From Paracoccus isoporae (lineage in GTDB: Bacteria > Pseudomonadota > Alphaproteobacteria > Rhodobacterales > Rhodobacteraceae), in NCBI RefSeq assembly GCF_900101865.1, contig NZ_FNAH01000001.1, forward strand, positions 248,001 to 312,000: a DNA stretch of 64,000 nt, read 5' to 3'. The notes beneath the pieces were generated by a model, which saw nothing but the letters and a program-made list of their open reading frames with translations, had not been told where the DNA came from and made no database searches. Below are positions 42,713 through 51,209 of the stretch, piece by piece. The position numbers were made by a program, and so were the translations under genes. The number at the start of each line of letters is the position of its first letter. Position 1 is the stretch's first letter.

Positions 42713-43945
42713 TCACGCGCCGGCCAGCAGGATCGACGGGACGCGGCGGGCCTTGCAGCCCTGCCGCGGACAGATGCGGCAGGTCGGACCGACAGGCACG
42801 AAGGGCGGTTCCGGCTCTGCGGCGGGACGCAGCAGCATCACCGCCCGGCCCAGCACCGTGCCGCCGGGGTGATCCGCCGGCATCCGCGTGGCGACCGCCG
42901 TCGCCTCCAGCAGATCGCCGGTCTCGGTCTCGATGATCCGCTGCAGCGGGGTTCCGGGCTGGCCGAGCGCCTCAAAGATCGGCAGCATCGCGCAGGGATC
43001 GCCGGGCCGCGCCGCCTCCTGCTGCCCGGCCGCCTTGCGGAAGGTGACGCCGCCCGCCCCGTCGCAGATCATCAGCCCCGAGCCCGGTTCCGACAGGCCC
43101 AGACGGCGCAAAATCAGATCCAGCGGCACGCCGGTCCGCGCCGCCAGGGCGAACGGGTCGCCGCCAAGGAGCGGCGCCAGCACCTGATCCGGCAGGCGCA
43201 GCCGGTCCGCGGCCTCCGCCTCCGCCCAGCTTTCGGCAAGCGCGCGCGCGGCATCAGAGGCGGGGCCACCATCGGGCCGGCCTTCGGCGATCCAGGTCTC
43301 GAACTCCTCTTGCGGGGTCATCAGCCCGGCATCCTGCTCGAAACTGTCCAGATAGGCGACAAGCGCCTGCGCCGTCACCGACAGCCGCAGGCTGTCCTGA
43401 TCCAGATTGCCGTGAAACCGCTCCCGCCAGGCGGCGTCCATCTGCGGTTCCTTGACCAGGATGGAGGCGGTCGAGCGCAGCGAGGTGATGGCAGACAGCA
43501 CTTCGTGCACCGTGTCCAGAAGATAGGGGTTCTGGGTCATCCGGTCCGACAGATCGGTCAGCCGCCTGGCCTGCGCCTCGGCACGTTCCGACAGCGCCAC
43601 GACAAGCCCCGCCCATCCCGGCAGGCGCGTCGCGAATTCGGCCATGCGCTCGGTCTCGATGGCGATTTCGGCGGGAACATCCCTCGCCGCGGCGACACGC
43701 AGACCGTGCAACAGCGCCTCCTCCCGCCCGGCCTCCAGTTCCGCCTCGGAGATGCCGAGCGCGTCGGCCAGTCCTGCGCGGACATGGCCGGTCAGGTTGC
43801 GCCGGTCATGTTCGATCAGGTTCATATAGGCCGGCGATATGCCCGCCCTGCGTGCCAGATCGGCCTGGGTCAGCCCGAGCGACAGGCGGCGTTCCCGGAT
43901 CCGGGCTCCGGCTGTCACACGATGCGGGGTGCTTGGCTGGCTCAT
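42713..43945 (-). CDS. XRE-family regulator with acyl-CoA-type C-terminal domain (ScfR-like)
   Basis: A 410-residue regulator. The N-terminal helix-turn-helix of XRE type (about 10-70; LGLTQADLARRAGISPAYMNLIEHD read in part) is followed by an ImmA/IrrE-like middle. A C-terminal domain ends in a Cys-rich block CRICPRQGCKARR and matches the short-chain fatty acyl-CoA regulator family (RamB/ScfR-like). In actinobacteria and alphaproteobacteria such proteins control acetate or propionate use. The ATG at 43943-43945 is chosen over a TTG six codons upstream. It lies 69 bp before the response regulator on the same strand and may control the signalling cassette. Confidence 0.85.
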   Translation of the reverse strand: MSQPSTPHRVTAGARIRERRLSLGLTQADLARRAGISPAYMNLIEHDRRNLTGHVRAGLADALGISEAELEAGREEALLHGLRVAAARDVPAEIAIETERMAEFATRLPGWAGLVVALSERAEAQARRLTDLSDRMTQNPYLLDTVHEVLSAITSLRSTASILVKEPQMDAAWRERFHGNLDQDSLRLSVTAQALVAYLDSFEQDAGLMTPQEEFETWIAEGRPDGGPASDAARALAESWAEAEAADRLRLPDQVLAPLLGGDPFALAARTGVPLDLILRRLGLSEPGSGLMICDGAGGVTFRKAAGQQEAARPGDPCAMLPIFEALGQPGTPLQRIIETETGDLLEATAVATRMPADHPGGTVLGRAVMLLRPAAEPEPPFVPVGPTCRICPRQGCKARRVPSILLAGA

Positions 43946-44020
43946 CCGCTCATCAAGTCGCAAGGCTGCGGCGCGCGCAAGCCCCTGCGGCCGCGCCGGA
44001 TTTACACCGGCGGCCCGGAT

Positions 44021-44863
44021 TTACAGCGACAGGCCGTGACGTCCGGCCAGATCGGTGAAGAACTGCCACGCCACCCGGCCCGAGCGCGCGCCGCGCGTCG
44101 CCTGCCACTCGATCGCCTCCGCCTGAAGCGTATCGGGGTCGATCTTCAGCCCGGCCGCGTCGCAATAGCCCCGGATCATCTCGAGATACTCGTCCTGCGC
44201 ACAGGGGTGGAAGCCCAGCCACAGACCGAAGCGGTCGGAGAGCGACACTTTCTCCTCCACCGCCTCTCCGGGATGGATCGCGGTCGACCGCTCGTTCTCG
44301 ATCATGTCGCGCGGCATCAGGTGACGGCGGTTCGACGTGGCATAGAGGATCACGTTGTCGGGCCGGCCTGCCACGCCGCCGTCCAGCACCGCCTTGAGCG
44401 ATTTATACTGCGTGTCGTCATGGCTGAACGACAGATCATCCGCGAACAGCAGAAAGCGTCGGTCGGATGTGGCGCCGAGCACGTTCAGCAGACGGCCGAC
44501 GCTGGACAGATCCTCCCGCGCGATCTCGACCAGCACCAGCGGCAGACCCTGCGCCACCGCCTCGGCATGGGCGGCCTTGACCAGCGAGGATTTGCCCATG
44601 CCCCGCGCCCCCCAGAGCAGGGCGTTATTGGCCGCATGTCCGCGCGCGAATTGCAGTGTGTTCGCCAGCAGCGTGTCGCGCGCCCGGTCAATGCCCACCA
44701 GCCGGTCCAGATCGACGCGATTCACCTTCGGCACGGGTTCCAGCCGGTCCGGCCCGGTATGCCAGATATAGGCGTCGGCCTCGGAAAAGCTGGGCGCGGG
44801 GGCAGGCGCCGGGGCCAGACGTTCGAGCGCCTCGGCAATGCGGGTCAGCGTGGCGTCATTCAT
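44021..44863 (-). CDS. DUF815 family AAA+ ATPase
   Basis: A 280-residue ATPase. Walker A is GARGMGKSS (85-93) and Walker [11 protein letters not shown] (137-146), with an arginine-rich sensor region near 190-215 ([13 protein letters not shown]). The family (DUF815, COG2607) has no settled function. It begins inside the end of tatC (eight-base overlap) and is therefore cotranscribed with tatABC. A folded-protein export system does not need a cytosolic ATPase, so the link may be only positional. The 30-residue longer upstream frame lies within tatC and is not used. Confidence 0.9.
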   Translation of the reverse strand: MNDATLTRIAEALERLAPAPAPAPSFSEADAYIWHTGPDRLEPVPKVNRVDLDRLVGIDRARDTLLANTLQFARGHAANNALLWGARGMGKSSLVKAAHAEAVAQGLPLVLVEIAREDLSSVGRLLNVLGATSDRRFLLFADDLSFSHDDTQYKSLKAVLDGGVAGRPDNVILYATSNRRHLMPRDMIENERSTAIHPGEAVEEKVSLSDRFGLWLGFHPCAQDEYLEMIRGYCDAAGLKIDPDTLQAEAIEWQATRGARSGRVAWQFFTDLAGRHGLSL

Positions 44864-45716
44864 CGTCGTCGAGCAGCCCCTGCGCGCGGAGTTCCTCGTC
44901 GCGGCGCCTTTCGATCCGGCGGACAAGCTGGATCGAGATCTCGTAGAGCCCATAGACCACCGTGAACAGCACGACCTGGCTGACCACGTCGGGCGGGGTC
45001 ACGATGGCCGCCAGCACCAGGATGAGCAGCAGCGCGTATTTGCGCATGCTGCCCAACCCTTCTGACGACACAAGCCCTGCCTTGCCCAGAAGGGTCAGCG
45101 CCACGGGAAGCTGGAATGACAGCCCGAAGGCCAGGATGAATTTCGTGGTCAGGGCCAGGTATTCACTAACCGATCCCTGGAACACGATACCCGCCATGCT
45201 GTTGCTCGGGGCGGCGTCCGGGTCATCTGGCAGCGCCAGCGGCCCCTGCTGGAAGCCCAGGAAGAAATCATAGGCCATGGGCAGGATGACGTAATAGGCG
45301 AAGGCCGCGCCCAGGAAGAACATGGCCGGCGATGCGATCAGGAACGGCAGGAACGCCTGCTTCTCGTTGCGATACAGCCCCGGTGCCACGAACCGCCAGA
45401 GCTGGAAGGCAATGATCGGGAAGGACAGGATGAAGCCCCCCAGAAAGCTGATCTGGATGGCGACGAAAAAGCCCTCCTGCAGCTTCAGCAGGATCAGGCC
45501 GCATTCCTGCCCCCGCTGATCGAGCGCCGAACAGATCGGCTGGGTCAGGAAGTTATAGATCGGGTTCCAGACCGTGTAACACAGCACCATCGCCACGACG
45601 AAGGCCAGAACCGACCAGATCAGCCGGGTCCGCAGCTCCGCCAGATGCTCGATCAGCGGCGCCGAGCTGTCGTCGATGTCCTCGCGGGGATCGGTCTTGC
45701 TGCTCACCTCAGCCAT
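44856..45716 (-). CDS. tatC: Sec-independent protein translocase TatC
   Basis: A 286-residue inner-membrane protein with six helices that binds twin-arginine signal peptides together with TatB. The cytoplasmic N-terminus with HLAELRTRL and the first loop with [15 protein letters not shown] are the conserved signal-binding sites. A periplasmic loop contains the usual Pro and Glu residues. It begins inside the end of tatB (eight-base overlap). This window itself encodes a probable Tat substrate (the TRAP binding protein). Confidence 0.96.
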   Translation of the reverse strand: MAEVSSKTDPREDIDDSSAPLIEHLAELRTRLIWSVLAFVVAMVLCYTVWNPIYNFLTQPICSALDQRGQECGLILLKLQEGFFVAIQISFLGGFILSFPIIAFQLWRFVAPGLYRNEKQAFLPFLIASPAMFFLGAAFAYYVILPMAYDFFLGFQQGPLALPDDPDAAPSNSMAGIVFQGSVSEYLALTTKFILAFGLSFQLPVALTLLGKAGLVSSEGLGSMRKYALLLILVLAAIVTPPDVVSQVVLFTVVYGLYEISIQLVRRIERRRDEELRAQGLLDDDE

Positions 45717-46224
45717 CCTTCGATTCGCTGCGCCGGACCGCGTGCAGGCGGCGCTGGCTGGTGGCGTGCTCGTCGTCGCTGTCGCGCGACGTTGCGGGCG
45801 CGCTGCTGACCGGTTTCGCAGCCCCGGCCGGAGCGGCCCTGGGGGACGGGGCCGTCGACGCCGGTGTCGCGCCTTCAGCAGGCACCTTGCCCCTGGCGGC
45901 CGGATCGGGCGTCGCCCCGCCGCGTGAGGCGGGCAGCTTCGGATCCCATTTCTCGAACTTGTCCGCCGCCCGGTCGAGCGCGTCGAGACCGAGCGAGCGT
46001 TTCGAGGTCACGTTGCGGATATCGTTCAGCGACTTGCTGGCTTCGTCCAGACCCGAATCGCGGGCAGCATCTTCCATCGCGTGGGAGAACTCGCGCGCCA
46101 TGGACCGCATCTTGCCGGTGATCCGGCCAAGGGCGCGGAACATATGCGGCAGGTCGCGCGGACCGACGACGATCAGCGCGACCACCCCGATGAGCAGCAG
46201 CTCAGTCCAGCCGATATCCAGCAT
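45709..46224 (-). CDS. tatB: Sec-independent protein translocase TatB
   Basis: A 171-residue protein with one N-terminal membrane helix ([21 protein letters not shown], residues 2-21), the hinge GPRDLP and an amphipathic helix with MRSMAREF. A long Ala/Pro/Ser-rich C-terminus follows. The start MLDIGW..LL and the Glu at position 8 mark it as TatB rather than TatA. It follows tatA after a 47-bp space holding a small hairpin. Confidence 0.93.
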   Translation of the reverse strand: MLDIGWTELLLIGVVALIVVGPRDLPHMFRALGRITGKMRSMAREFSHAMEDAARDSGLDEASKSLNDIRNVTSKRSLGLDALDRAADKFEKWDPKLPASRGGATPDPAARGKVPAEGATPASTAPSPRAAPAGAAKPVSSAPATSRDSDDEHATSQRRLHAVRRSESKDG

Positions 46225-46254
46225 CAGGCGCCCCTCGGCAAATGCGACAGGATC

Positions 46255-46268
46255 CCGCCGTCAGGCGG
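46255..46268 (-). promoter_or_regulatory. Small hairpin between tatA and tatB
   Basis: CCGCC (46255-46259) pairs with GGCGG (46264-46268) around a four-base loop, lying just after the tatA stop. TatA is needed in excess over TatB and TatC, and such a hairpin could protect the upstream message; this role is inferred. Confidence 0.35.
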
Positions 46269-46271
46269 CGA

Positions 46272-46541
46272 TCAGACGCGGTTCTTGTCGTCCGGCACGC
46301 GGTGCTGCGGGGTCACGTCGCGCAGCTTCTCGTCGCGCCCGGCTTCCTCGCGCTTCATGTCCTCGGTCAGCTCGCGGCCGGAATTCTCGACCTCGTCGCT
46401 GCCCTCCTTGACGCCCTTCTTGAACGAGCTGATGCCCTTTCCGACCTCTCCCATCAGCGAGGACACCTTGCCCCGCCCGAACAGGACAAGCACCACGACA
46501 GCGATCAAGAGAATGCCGGGCAGACCGATATTGTTCAGCAT
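46272..46541 (-). CDS. tatA: Sec-independent protein translocase TatA
   Basis: An 89-residue pore-forming subunit. One membrane helix (about 5-22, [15 protein letters not shown]) is followed by the hinge FGRGK and an amphipathic helix ([17 protein letters not shown]). A charged C-terminus follows. It is the first gene of tatABC-DUF815, and 155 bp separate it from the divergent marC gene. Confidence 0.95.
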   Translation of the reverse strand: MLNNIGLPGILLIAVVVLVLFGRGKVSSLMGEVGKGISSFKKGVKEGSDEVENSGRELTEDMKREEAGRDEKLRDVTPQHRVPDDKNRV

Positions 46542-46696
46542 GTTTTGCTCCCTTCACGGGCAAGTTCGGCCCGGTGACGCAACACATCTAGGGTGTTCGG
46601 GGGTGATTTGCAAAGCCCCGATGCGCGAAGAACCGGGACATCTGCGGGTTGCGCAGATGACTTGGCAGAGCCGTCGGGCTGCGCCATAACCGGCGC

Positions 46697-47311
46697 ATGG
46701 ATCCGGCCGCGATTGTCACTGCCTTCGTCACGCTGTTCGTCGTCATCGACCCGGTCGGGCTGGCGCCTCTGTTCATTGCGCTGACGACCGGGATGGGCGA
46801 CGCGCAGCGCCGCCGCATCGGCTGGCGCGCCGTGGCCATCGCCGCCGTACTGCTGACGCTGTTCGGGCTGGCCGGCGATTCGATCCTGTCCTTCGTCGGC
46901 ATCTCGCTGCCCGCCTTCCAGATCGCCGGCGGGATCCTGCTGTTTCTGACCGCGCTCGACATGCTGTTCGAGCGCCGCACCGAGCGGCGGGAGGGGCAAT
47001 CCGCCGAGAATGACACTGATCCGTCGGTGTTCCCGCTGGCCACGCCGCTTTTGGCCGGACCGGGGGCCTTGGCCACCATGATCCTCCTGGTCGGAGAGGA
47101 GCAGTCCACACTGCATACGGCGATGATCCTGCTGGTCATGGCCTCGGTGCTGGCGCTCGCCATGATGCTGTTCGTGCTGGCCGGGCCGCTGTCGCGCGTG
47201 CTGGGCCGCACCGGAACCATGGTCGTGACCCGCCTGCTGGGGATGCTGCTCGCGGCCCTGTCGGTGCAGTTCATCATCGACGGGCTGCGCGGAACGGGGC
47301 TCTACGGATGA
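46697..47311 (+). CDS. MarC family integral membrane protein
   Basis: A 204-residue protein with six hydrophobic helices. VVIDPVGLAPLFIALT, FQIAGGILLFLTALDML and FPLATPLLAGPGALATMILL are conserved MarC/YchE features. The family was named after the mar locus, but a role in multidrug resistance was not confirmed, and its function is open. The stop overlaps the next gene by four bases (ATGA), so the two are coupled. It diverges from tatA. Confidence 0.92.
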   Translation: MDPAAIVTAFVTLFVVIDPVGLAPLFIALTTGMGDAQRRRIGWRAVAIAAVLLTLFGLAGDSILSFVGISLPAFQIAGGILLFLTALDMLFERRTERREGQSAENDTDPSVFPLATPLLAGPGALATMILLVGEEQSTLHTAMILLVMASVLALAMMLFVLAGPLSRVLGRTGTMVVTRLLGMLLAALSVQFIIDGLRGTGLYG

Positions 47312-47880
47312 GCGACCAGATCCCCCGCGTCGCCTACCTCGTGCTGCTGCTGATCGCGATCAGCGGATATATGCTGGTCGAGTTCCGCACCCGGCCCGGC
47401 AAGTCGCTGCGCCAGATGCTGGCCTGGGGGCTGATCTTTCTCGGCCTGGTCGCGGGATTCGGGCTGTGGGAGGATATCCGCCGCAATGTCGCCCCGCCGC
47501 AGCGCATCGAGGGCAACCGGATCGAGCTGCCGATGGGCAATGACGGGCATTTCCGCATCGAGTTGCGGCTGAACGACACCCCGGTCCGGTTCATGGTCGA
47601 TACCGGCGCCTCCGAAATCGCGCTGCGCCGCCGCGATGCCGAACGGATCGGGCTGGCGCCGGGATCGCTGGATTATGTGAACATGGCCTCGACCGCAAAT
47701 GGCACGGTCTATACCGCGCCGGTGCGGATCGACGAGGTAAGGATCGGCGACATCGTGGATGGTGATGTGCCCGCCAGCGTGGTCGAAGGTGATCTGGACG
47801 TGTCCCTTCTGGGCATGACCTATCTGCGCCGCTTCGCGCGGGTCAGCTTCGAGGGCGAGACGATGGTGCTGGAGCGCTAG
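47308..47880 (+). CDS. Retropepsin-like aspartic protease (clan AA), membrane-bound
   Basis: A 190-residue protein with two N-terminal helices (about 8-24 and 37-54) and a periplasmic or cytoplasmic aspartic-protease half-domain. FMVDTGASEIAL (95-106) gives the catalytic Asp98-Thr-Gly, and LLGMTYLRRF near the end is the flap-side motif. It belongs to the TIGR02281 type that likely works as a dimer, like retroviral protease. The natural substrate is unknown. Its TAG stop shares the CTAG tetramer with the stop of the convergent holC gene. Confidence 0.9.
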   Translation: MSDQIPRVAYLVLLLIAISGYMLVEFRTRPGKSLRQMLAWGLIFLGLVAGFGLWEDIRRNVAPPQRIEGNRIELPMGNDGHFRIELRLNDTPVRFMVDTGASEIALRRRDAERIGLAPGSLDYVNMASTANGTVYTAPVRIDEVRIGDIVDGDVPASVVEGDLDVSLLGMTYLRRFARVSFEGETMVLER

Positions 47881-48329
47881 CGCTTCTTTTCCCAGCGTCC
47901 GCCGGCTTCGGACCAGTATTCCGCCACGACCCCGCCGGAGGTGAGACCGCGCCACTGCGCGCGGGCCCGGTCGAGCGACTCGGGATCATTGCCGTCGAAG
48001 ATGATGCAGACCCGTTGGCGCGCCTCCGCCTCCTCCGGCGTGACCTCGCAGCCATCGAGCGCCATCAGGCAGTCCGGCGCATTTGCCGCCTCAGGCGCCG
48101 TCTCGTCGCGCAGCAGCACCGGCTGGCGGGGATCATGCGGACCGCCCGCCATGCCATGCGGCAGGAACCCCTCCTCCAGCCAGAGCGCGTCGTCCAGCCG
48201 GGCCAGCCGTTCCGTGTCGCGCCCGCGCAGCTCGACCCGCCAACCCGCCTCTAGCGCCTTGCCGAGCAATTGCGGCAGCAATCGCTCGGCATTGGACCGG
48301 GTCAGGTGATAGAACAGCGCCTTGCCCAT
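47877..48329 (-). CDS. holC: DNA polymerase III subunit chi
   Basis: A 150-residue clamp-loader accessory that binds SSB. The start MGKALFYHLTRS, VELRGRDTERLARLDDALWLE, FLPHG and the C-terminal REW-like stretch (YWSEAGGRWEKK) match HolC of alphaproteobacteria. It lies seven bases from the end of pepA upstream on the same strand, a pair also seen in many relatives (pepA-holC). Confidence 0.92.
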   Translation of the reverse strand: MGKALFYHLTRSNAERLLPQLLGKALEAGWRVELRGRDTERLARLDDALWLEEGFLPHGMAGGPHDPRQPVLLRDETAPEAANAPDCLMALDGCEVTPEEAEARQRVCIIFDGNDPESLDRARAQWRGLTSGGVVAEYWSEAGGRWEKKR

Positions 48330-48336
48330 TGTGGGA

Positions 48337-49941
48337 TCAGCCCTCGAACTGGTCGCTGATCAGCCGGTTCAGTGTCATCACCCCCCAGCCGGAGGCGCCT
48401 TTCGGCGCAAGATCCGATCCACCGGGCGGCAGCGCCACCCCGGCAATGTCGATATGCACCCAGGGCTGATCCTTGCGCACGAAACGCTGAAGGAACTGCG
48501 CCGCGGTGATCGAGCCTGCGGGCCGGCCGCCGGTGTTCTTCACATCGGCCAGACGACTGTCGATCTGCTTGTCATAGGCAGGCGCCAGCGGCAGGCGCCA
48601 CGCACCCTCTCCCTCCGCCTCGGCTGCAGACAGAACCTGCGCCGAAAGATCGTCGTCATTCGAGAAGATACCGGCATGCTCATGGCCGAGCGCGATGATG
48701 ACCGCGCCGGTCAGCGTGGCCAGATCAACGATGGCACGCGGCTTGTACTCGGTCTGCGCGTACCAGAGCACATCCGCCAGAACGAGCCGCCCTTCCGCGT
48801 CGGTGTTGATGACCTCGATCGTGTCGCCCTTCATGGATTTCACGATGTCGCCGGGACGCTGCGCCCGACCATCGGGCATGTTCTCCACCAGCCCGACCAG
48901 CCCGACGACATTGGCCTTCGCGCGGCGCAGCGCCACGGCGCGCATCACCCCGGCCACGACGCCCGCGCCGCCCATATCCATGGTCATCTCTTCCATCCCG
49001 GCGGCAGGCTTGATCGAGATGCCGCCCGTGTCGAACACCACGCCCTTGCCGACAAGCGCCAGCGGGGCATCGCTTTTCTTGCCGCCATTCCACCGCATCA
49101 CCACGACCTTGGACGGCGATTCAGAGCCCTGCCCGACCGCCAGCAGCGCCCGCATCCCCAGCTTCTCAAGCTCGGCCTCTTCAAGCACCTCGACCTCCAG
49201 GCCGATCTCCTCCATCGCCTTCAGCCGATCGGCGAAATCGGTGGTGGTCAGGACATTCGCGGGCTCGTTCACCAGATCGCGGGTGAAGAACACGCCCTCG
49301 GCCACGGCGGCGTGGTCGCCGGCCTGCTTGGCCACGGCCTCTGGCTTGTCGCACATGAAGGTGACGCTGGCGCGCGCCGGATCGGGACGCGGCGCGTCGG
49401 GCTGCGCATCGGGCGCACGTTCCGCGCCGGACGCATCGCCCAGCACCGCATCGCCATTGCCGCGCGCCTGCACCGATTGCGGCGGGCGCTGCTGCGCGGG
49501 CGCAGCGGTTTCGCCCTCTGCCGCATCCGGCCGGGTCTTGTAGATCGAGAAATCATAGCCGCGCAGCGCCAGTCCGAGCGCGATGTCCGCGGCACGCGCG
49601 TGGTTGCCCGCCATCACCAGCATCTCGGAACTGCCGAGCGCCGCGCCGATCGAAGCACCGGCCTTGCGCGCCTGCGCCACGGTGGCTTTTTTCGGCAGTT
49701 TCACCAGCAGGATCGCATCGGCTTCCAGCCCGCCCGGATAGGCCATGGTCAGCGCCTGACCCGGCTCCAGCTTGGCGAACTCATTTGATTCGACCGCGCG
49801 GGTCATCGCCGGGCGCGCCGATTTCGGAAGTTTCGCGGGAAGCTGCCCCTCCTTGCTGACGATCAGCGCGATGCGGCCGGCGCGCGATGCCAGGTTTTCC
49901 GTGCTGGTTTCGGTGAAACGGATCTCGACCGGCTGGGTCAT
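48337..49941 (-). CDS. pepA: Leucyl aminopeptidase PepA with an internal low-complexity insertion
   Basis: A 534-residue M17 aminopeptidase, a cytosolic hexamer releasing N-terminal residues and in some bacteria also binding DNA. The metal site is complete: VGKGVVFDTGG, MDMGGAGVV, NTDAEGRL and LATLTGA. Residues about 138-190 (49372-49530) are an Ala/Pro/Gln/Arg-rich insertion in the N-terminal domain, absent from typical PepA, which makes it about 40-50 residues longer. It interrupts no catalytic motif and keeps frame. The ATG at 49939-49941 is chosen; an upstream frame adds 29 unrelated residues. The gene faces lptF. Confidence 0.93.
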   Translation of the reverse strand: MTQPVEIRFTETSTENLASRAGRIALIVSKEGQLPAKLPKSARPAMTRAVESNEFAKLEPGQALTMAYPGGLEADAILLVKLPKKATVAQARKAGASIGAALGSSEMLVMAGNHARAADIALGLALRGYDFSIYKTRPDAAEGETAAPAQQRPPQSVQARGNGDAVLGDASGAERAPDAQPDAPRPDPARASVTFMCDKPEAVAKQAGDHAAVAEGVFFTRDLVNEPANVLTTTDFADRLKAMEEIGLEVEVLEEAELEKLGMRALLAVGQGSESPSKVVVMRWNGGKKSDAPLALVGKGVVFDTGGISIKPAAGMEEMTMDMGGAGVVAGVMRAVALRRAKANVVGLVGLVENMPDGRAQRPGDIVKSMKGDTIEVINTDAEGRLVLADVLWYAQTEYKPRAIVDLATLTGAVIIALGHEHAGIFSNDDDLSAQVLSAAEAEGEGAWRLPLAPAYDKQIDSRLADVKNTGGRPAGSITAAQFLQRFVRKDQPWVHIDIAGVALPPGGSDLAPKGASGWGVMTLNRLISDQFEG

Positions 49942-50072
49942 GGGGCTACTCCTGTCTGCATTGCCGCAAACCCTATCCCCGGCCCGCGCCCTTGGCCAGA
50001 GGCGCAGCCGACCACCGCTCTTCCCCAAGCGCGCCCCAGCCGTTAATCAGGGGCCAGCCCGAAGGACAGCGC

Positions 50073-51209
50073 ATGACCCGCATCGACCGCTACATTCTCA
50101 AGCTCATGCTGATCCTGTTCGGCTTCTTCGCACTTGTGCTGGTGGCGGTCTATTGGCTGAACCGGGCCGTCTCGTTGTTCGAGCAGTTGATCGCGGACGG
50201 CCAGACGGCGCTCGTCGTGCTGGAATTCACGCTGCTGACGCTGCCGCTGGTGATCTCCATCGTGCTGCCGGTCGCGGCCTTTGCGGCCACGGCCTATGGC
50301 ACGAACCGTCTGTCGGGCGAATCCGAGCTGGTGGCGATGCAATCGGCGGGGCTCTCGCCGTGGCGGATGGCCCGGCCGGTGCTCGTGTTCGGGATGATGG
50401 TGGCGCTGATGGTGTCGATCCTGGTCCATGCCATCGTGCCCATGGCGCGTGCCCGGCTGGCAGATCGCCAGGAGCAGATCGCCGAGAACGTGACCGCGCA
50501 GTTCCTGAAGCCCGGGATCTTCCAGTATCCGGCGCAGGGCGTGACGCTGTTCATCCGCGGCATTACCGCGCAGGGCGAGATCGAGGGGCTGTTCCTGGAG
50601 GATGCGCGCGACGCGTCGTCCATCACGTCCTACAGCGCCGAGCAGGCGCTGATCGTGAAATCCGATGCCGGGCCGAAACTGGTGATGATCCGCGGCATGG
50701 TGCAGTCGCTGCGCAGCAATGATGATGCGCCGCGCCTGTCGGTGACGCGGTTCGAGGACATGACCTATGATCTGGCCAGCATGGTCGGCGGCAGCGCCGC
50801 GAAGGGGCGCGATCTGCGCGATTACGGCACCGCCCGGCTGCTGTCGCCCGACGCCGCCCTGCTTGCTGCAACCGGGCAGACCGCCGCCCGCGCGCGGCTG
50901 GAGGCGCATGAGCGACTGGCGCAGCCGCTTCTGTCCCCGGTGGCCGCGATGCTTGGATTTGCCACCTTGCTGGTGGGCGGGTTTTCGCGCTTCGGGGTCT
51001 GGCGGCAGGTCGGCTGGGCCATCGTCGCGCTGATCTTCGTGCAGCTTCTGACCAACTGGACGGCCAATCGCGCCGGTGATGATGCGAGCTACTGGCCGCT
51101 CGTCTATCTGCCGTCAGCCGTCGGGGCCGGCATCTGCGCCACATTGCTGTGGCTCTCCGCGCGACGGCGACGGCCCGGTCCGCTGACCGCATCGGTGGAG
51201 GCCGCATGA
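50073..51209 (+). CDS. lptF: Lipopolysaccharide export permease LptF
   Basis: A 378-residue inner-membrane permease of the LptB2FGC LPS extractor. It has an N-terminal pair of helices, a periplasmic beta-jellyroll region (about 100-265) and a C-terminal group of helices. The start RIDRYILKLM, GESELVAMQSAGLS and the C-terminal LLTNWTANRAG are typical. The ATG at 50073 is preceded by GAAGGACAG. Its stop overlaps lptG (ATGA). Confidence 0.94.
   Translation: MTRIDRYILKLMLILFGFFALVLVAVYWLNRAVSLFEQLIADGQTALVVLEFTLLTLPLVISIVLPVAAFAATAYGTNRLSGESELVAMQSAGLSPWRMARPVLVFGMMVALMVSILVHAIVPMARARLADRQEQIAENVTAQFLKPGIFQYPAQGVTLFIRGITAQGEIEGLFLEDARDASSITSYSAEQALIVKSDAGPKLVMIRGMVQSLRSNDDAPRLSVTRFEDMTYDLASMVGGSAAKGRDLRDYGTARLLSPDAALLAATGQTAARARLEAHERLAQPLLSPVAAMLGFATLLVGGFSRFGVWRQVGWAIVALIFVQLLTNWTANRAGDDASYWPLVYLPSAVGAGICATLLWLSARRRRPGPLTASVEAA

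Noticed and set aside
47877-47880. Shared CTAG at the stops of the protease and holC genes as a regulatory site
   Set aside because: It is simply two TAG codons meeting on opposite strands; a four-base overlap of convergent genes is unremarkable.
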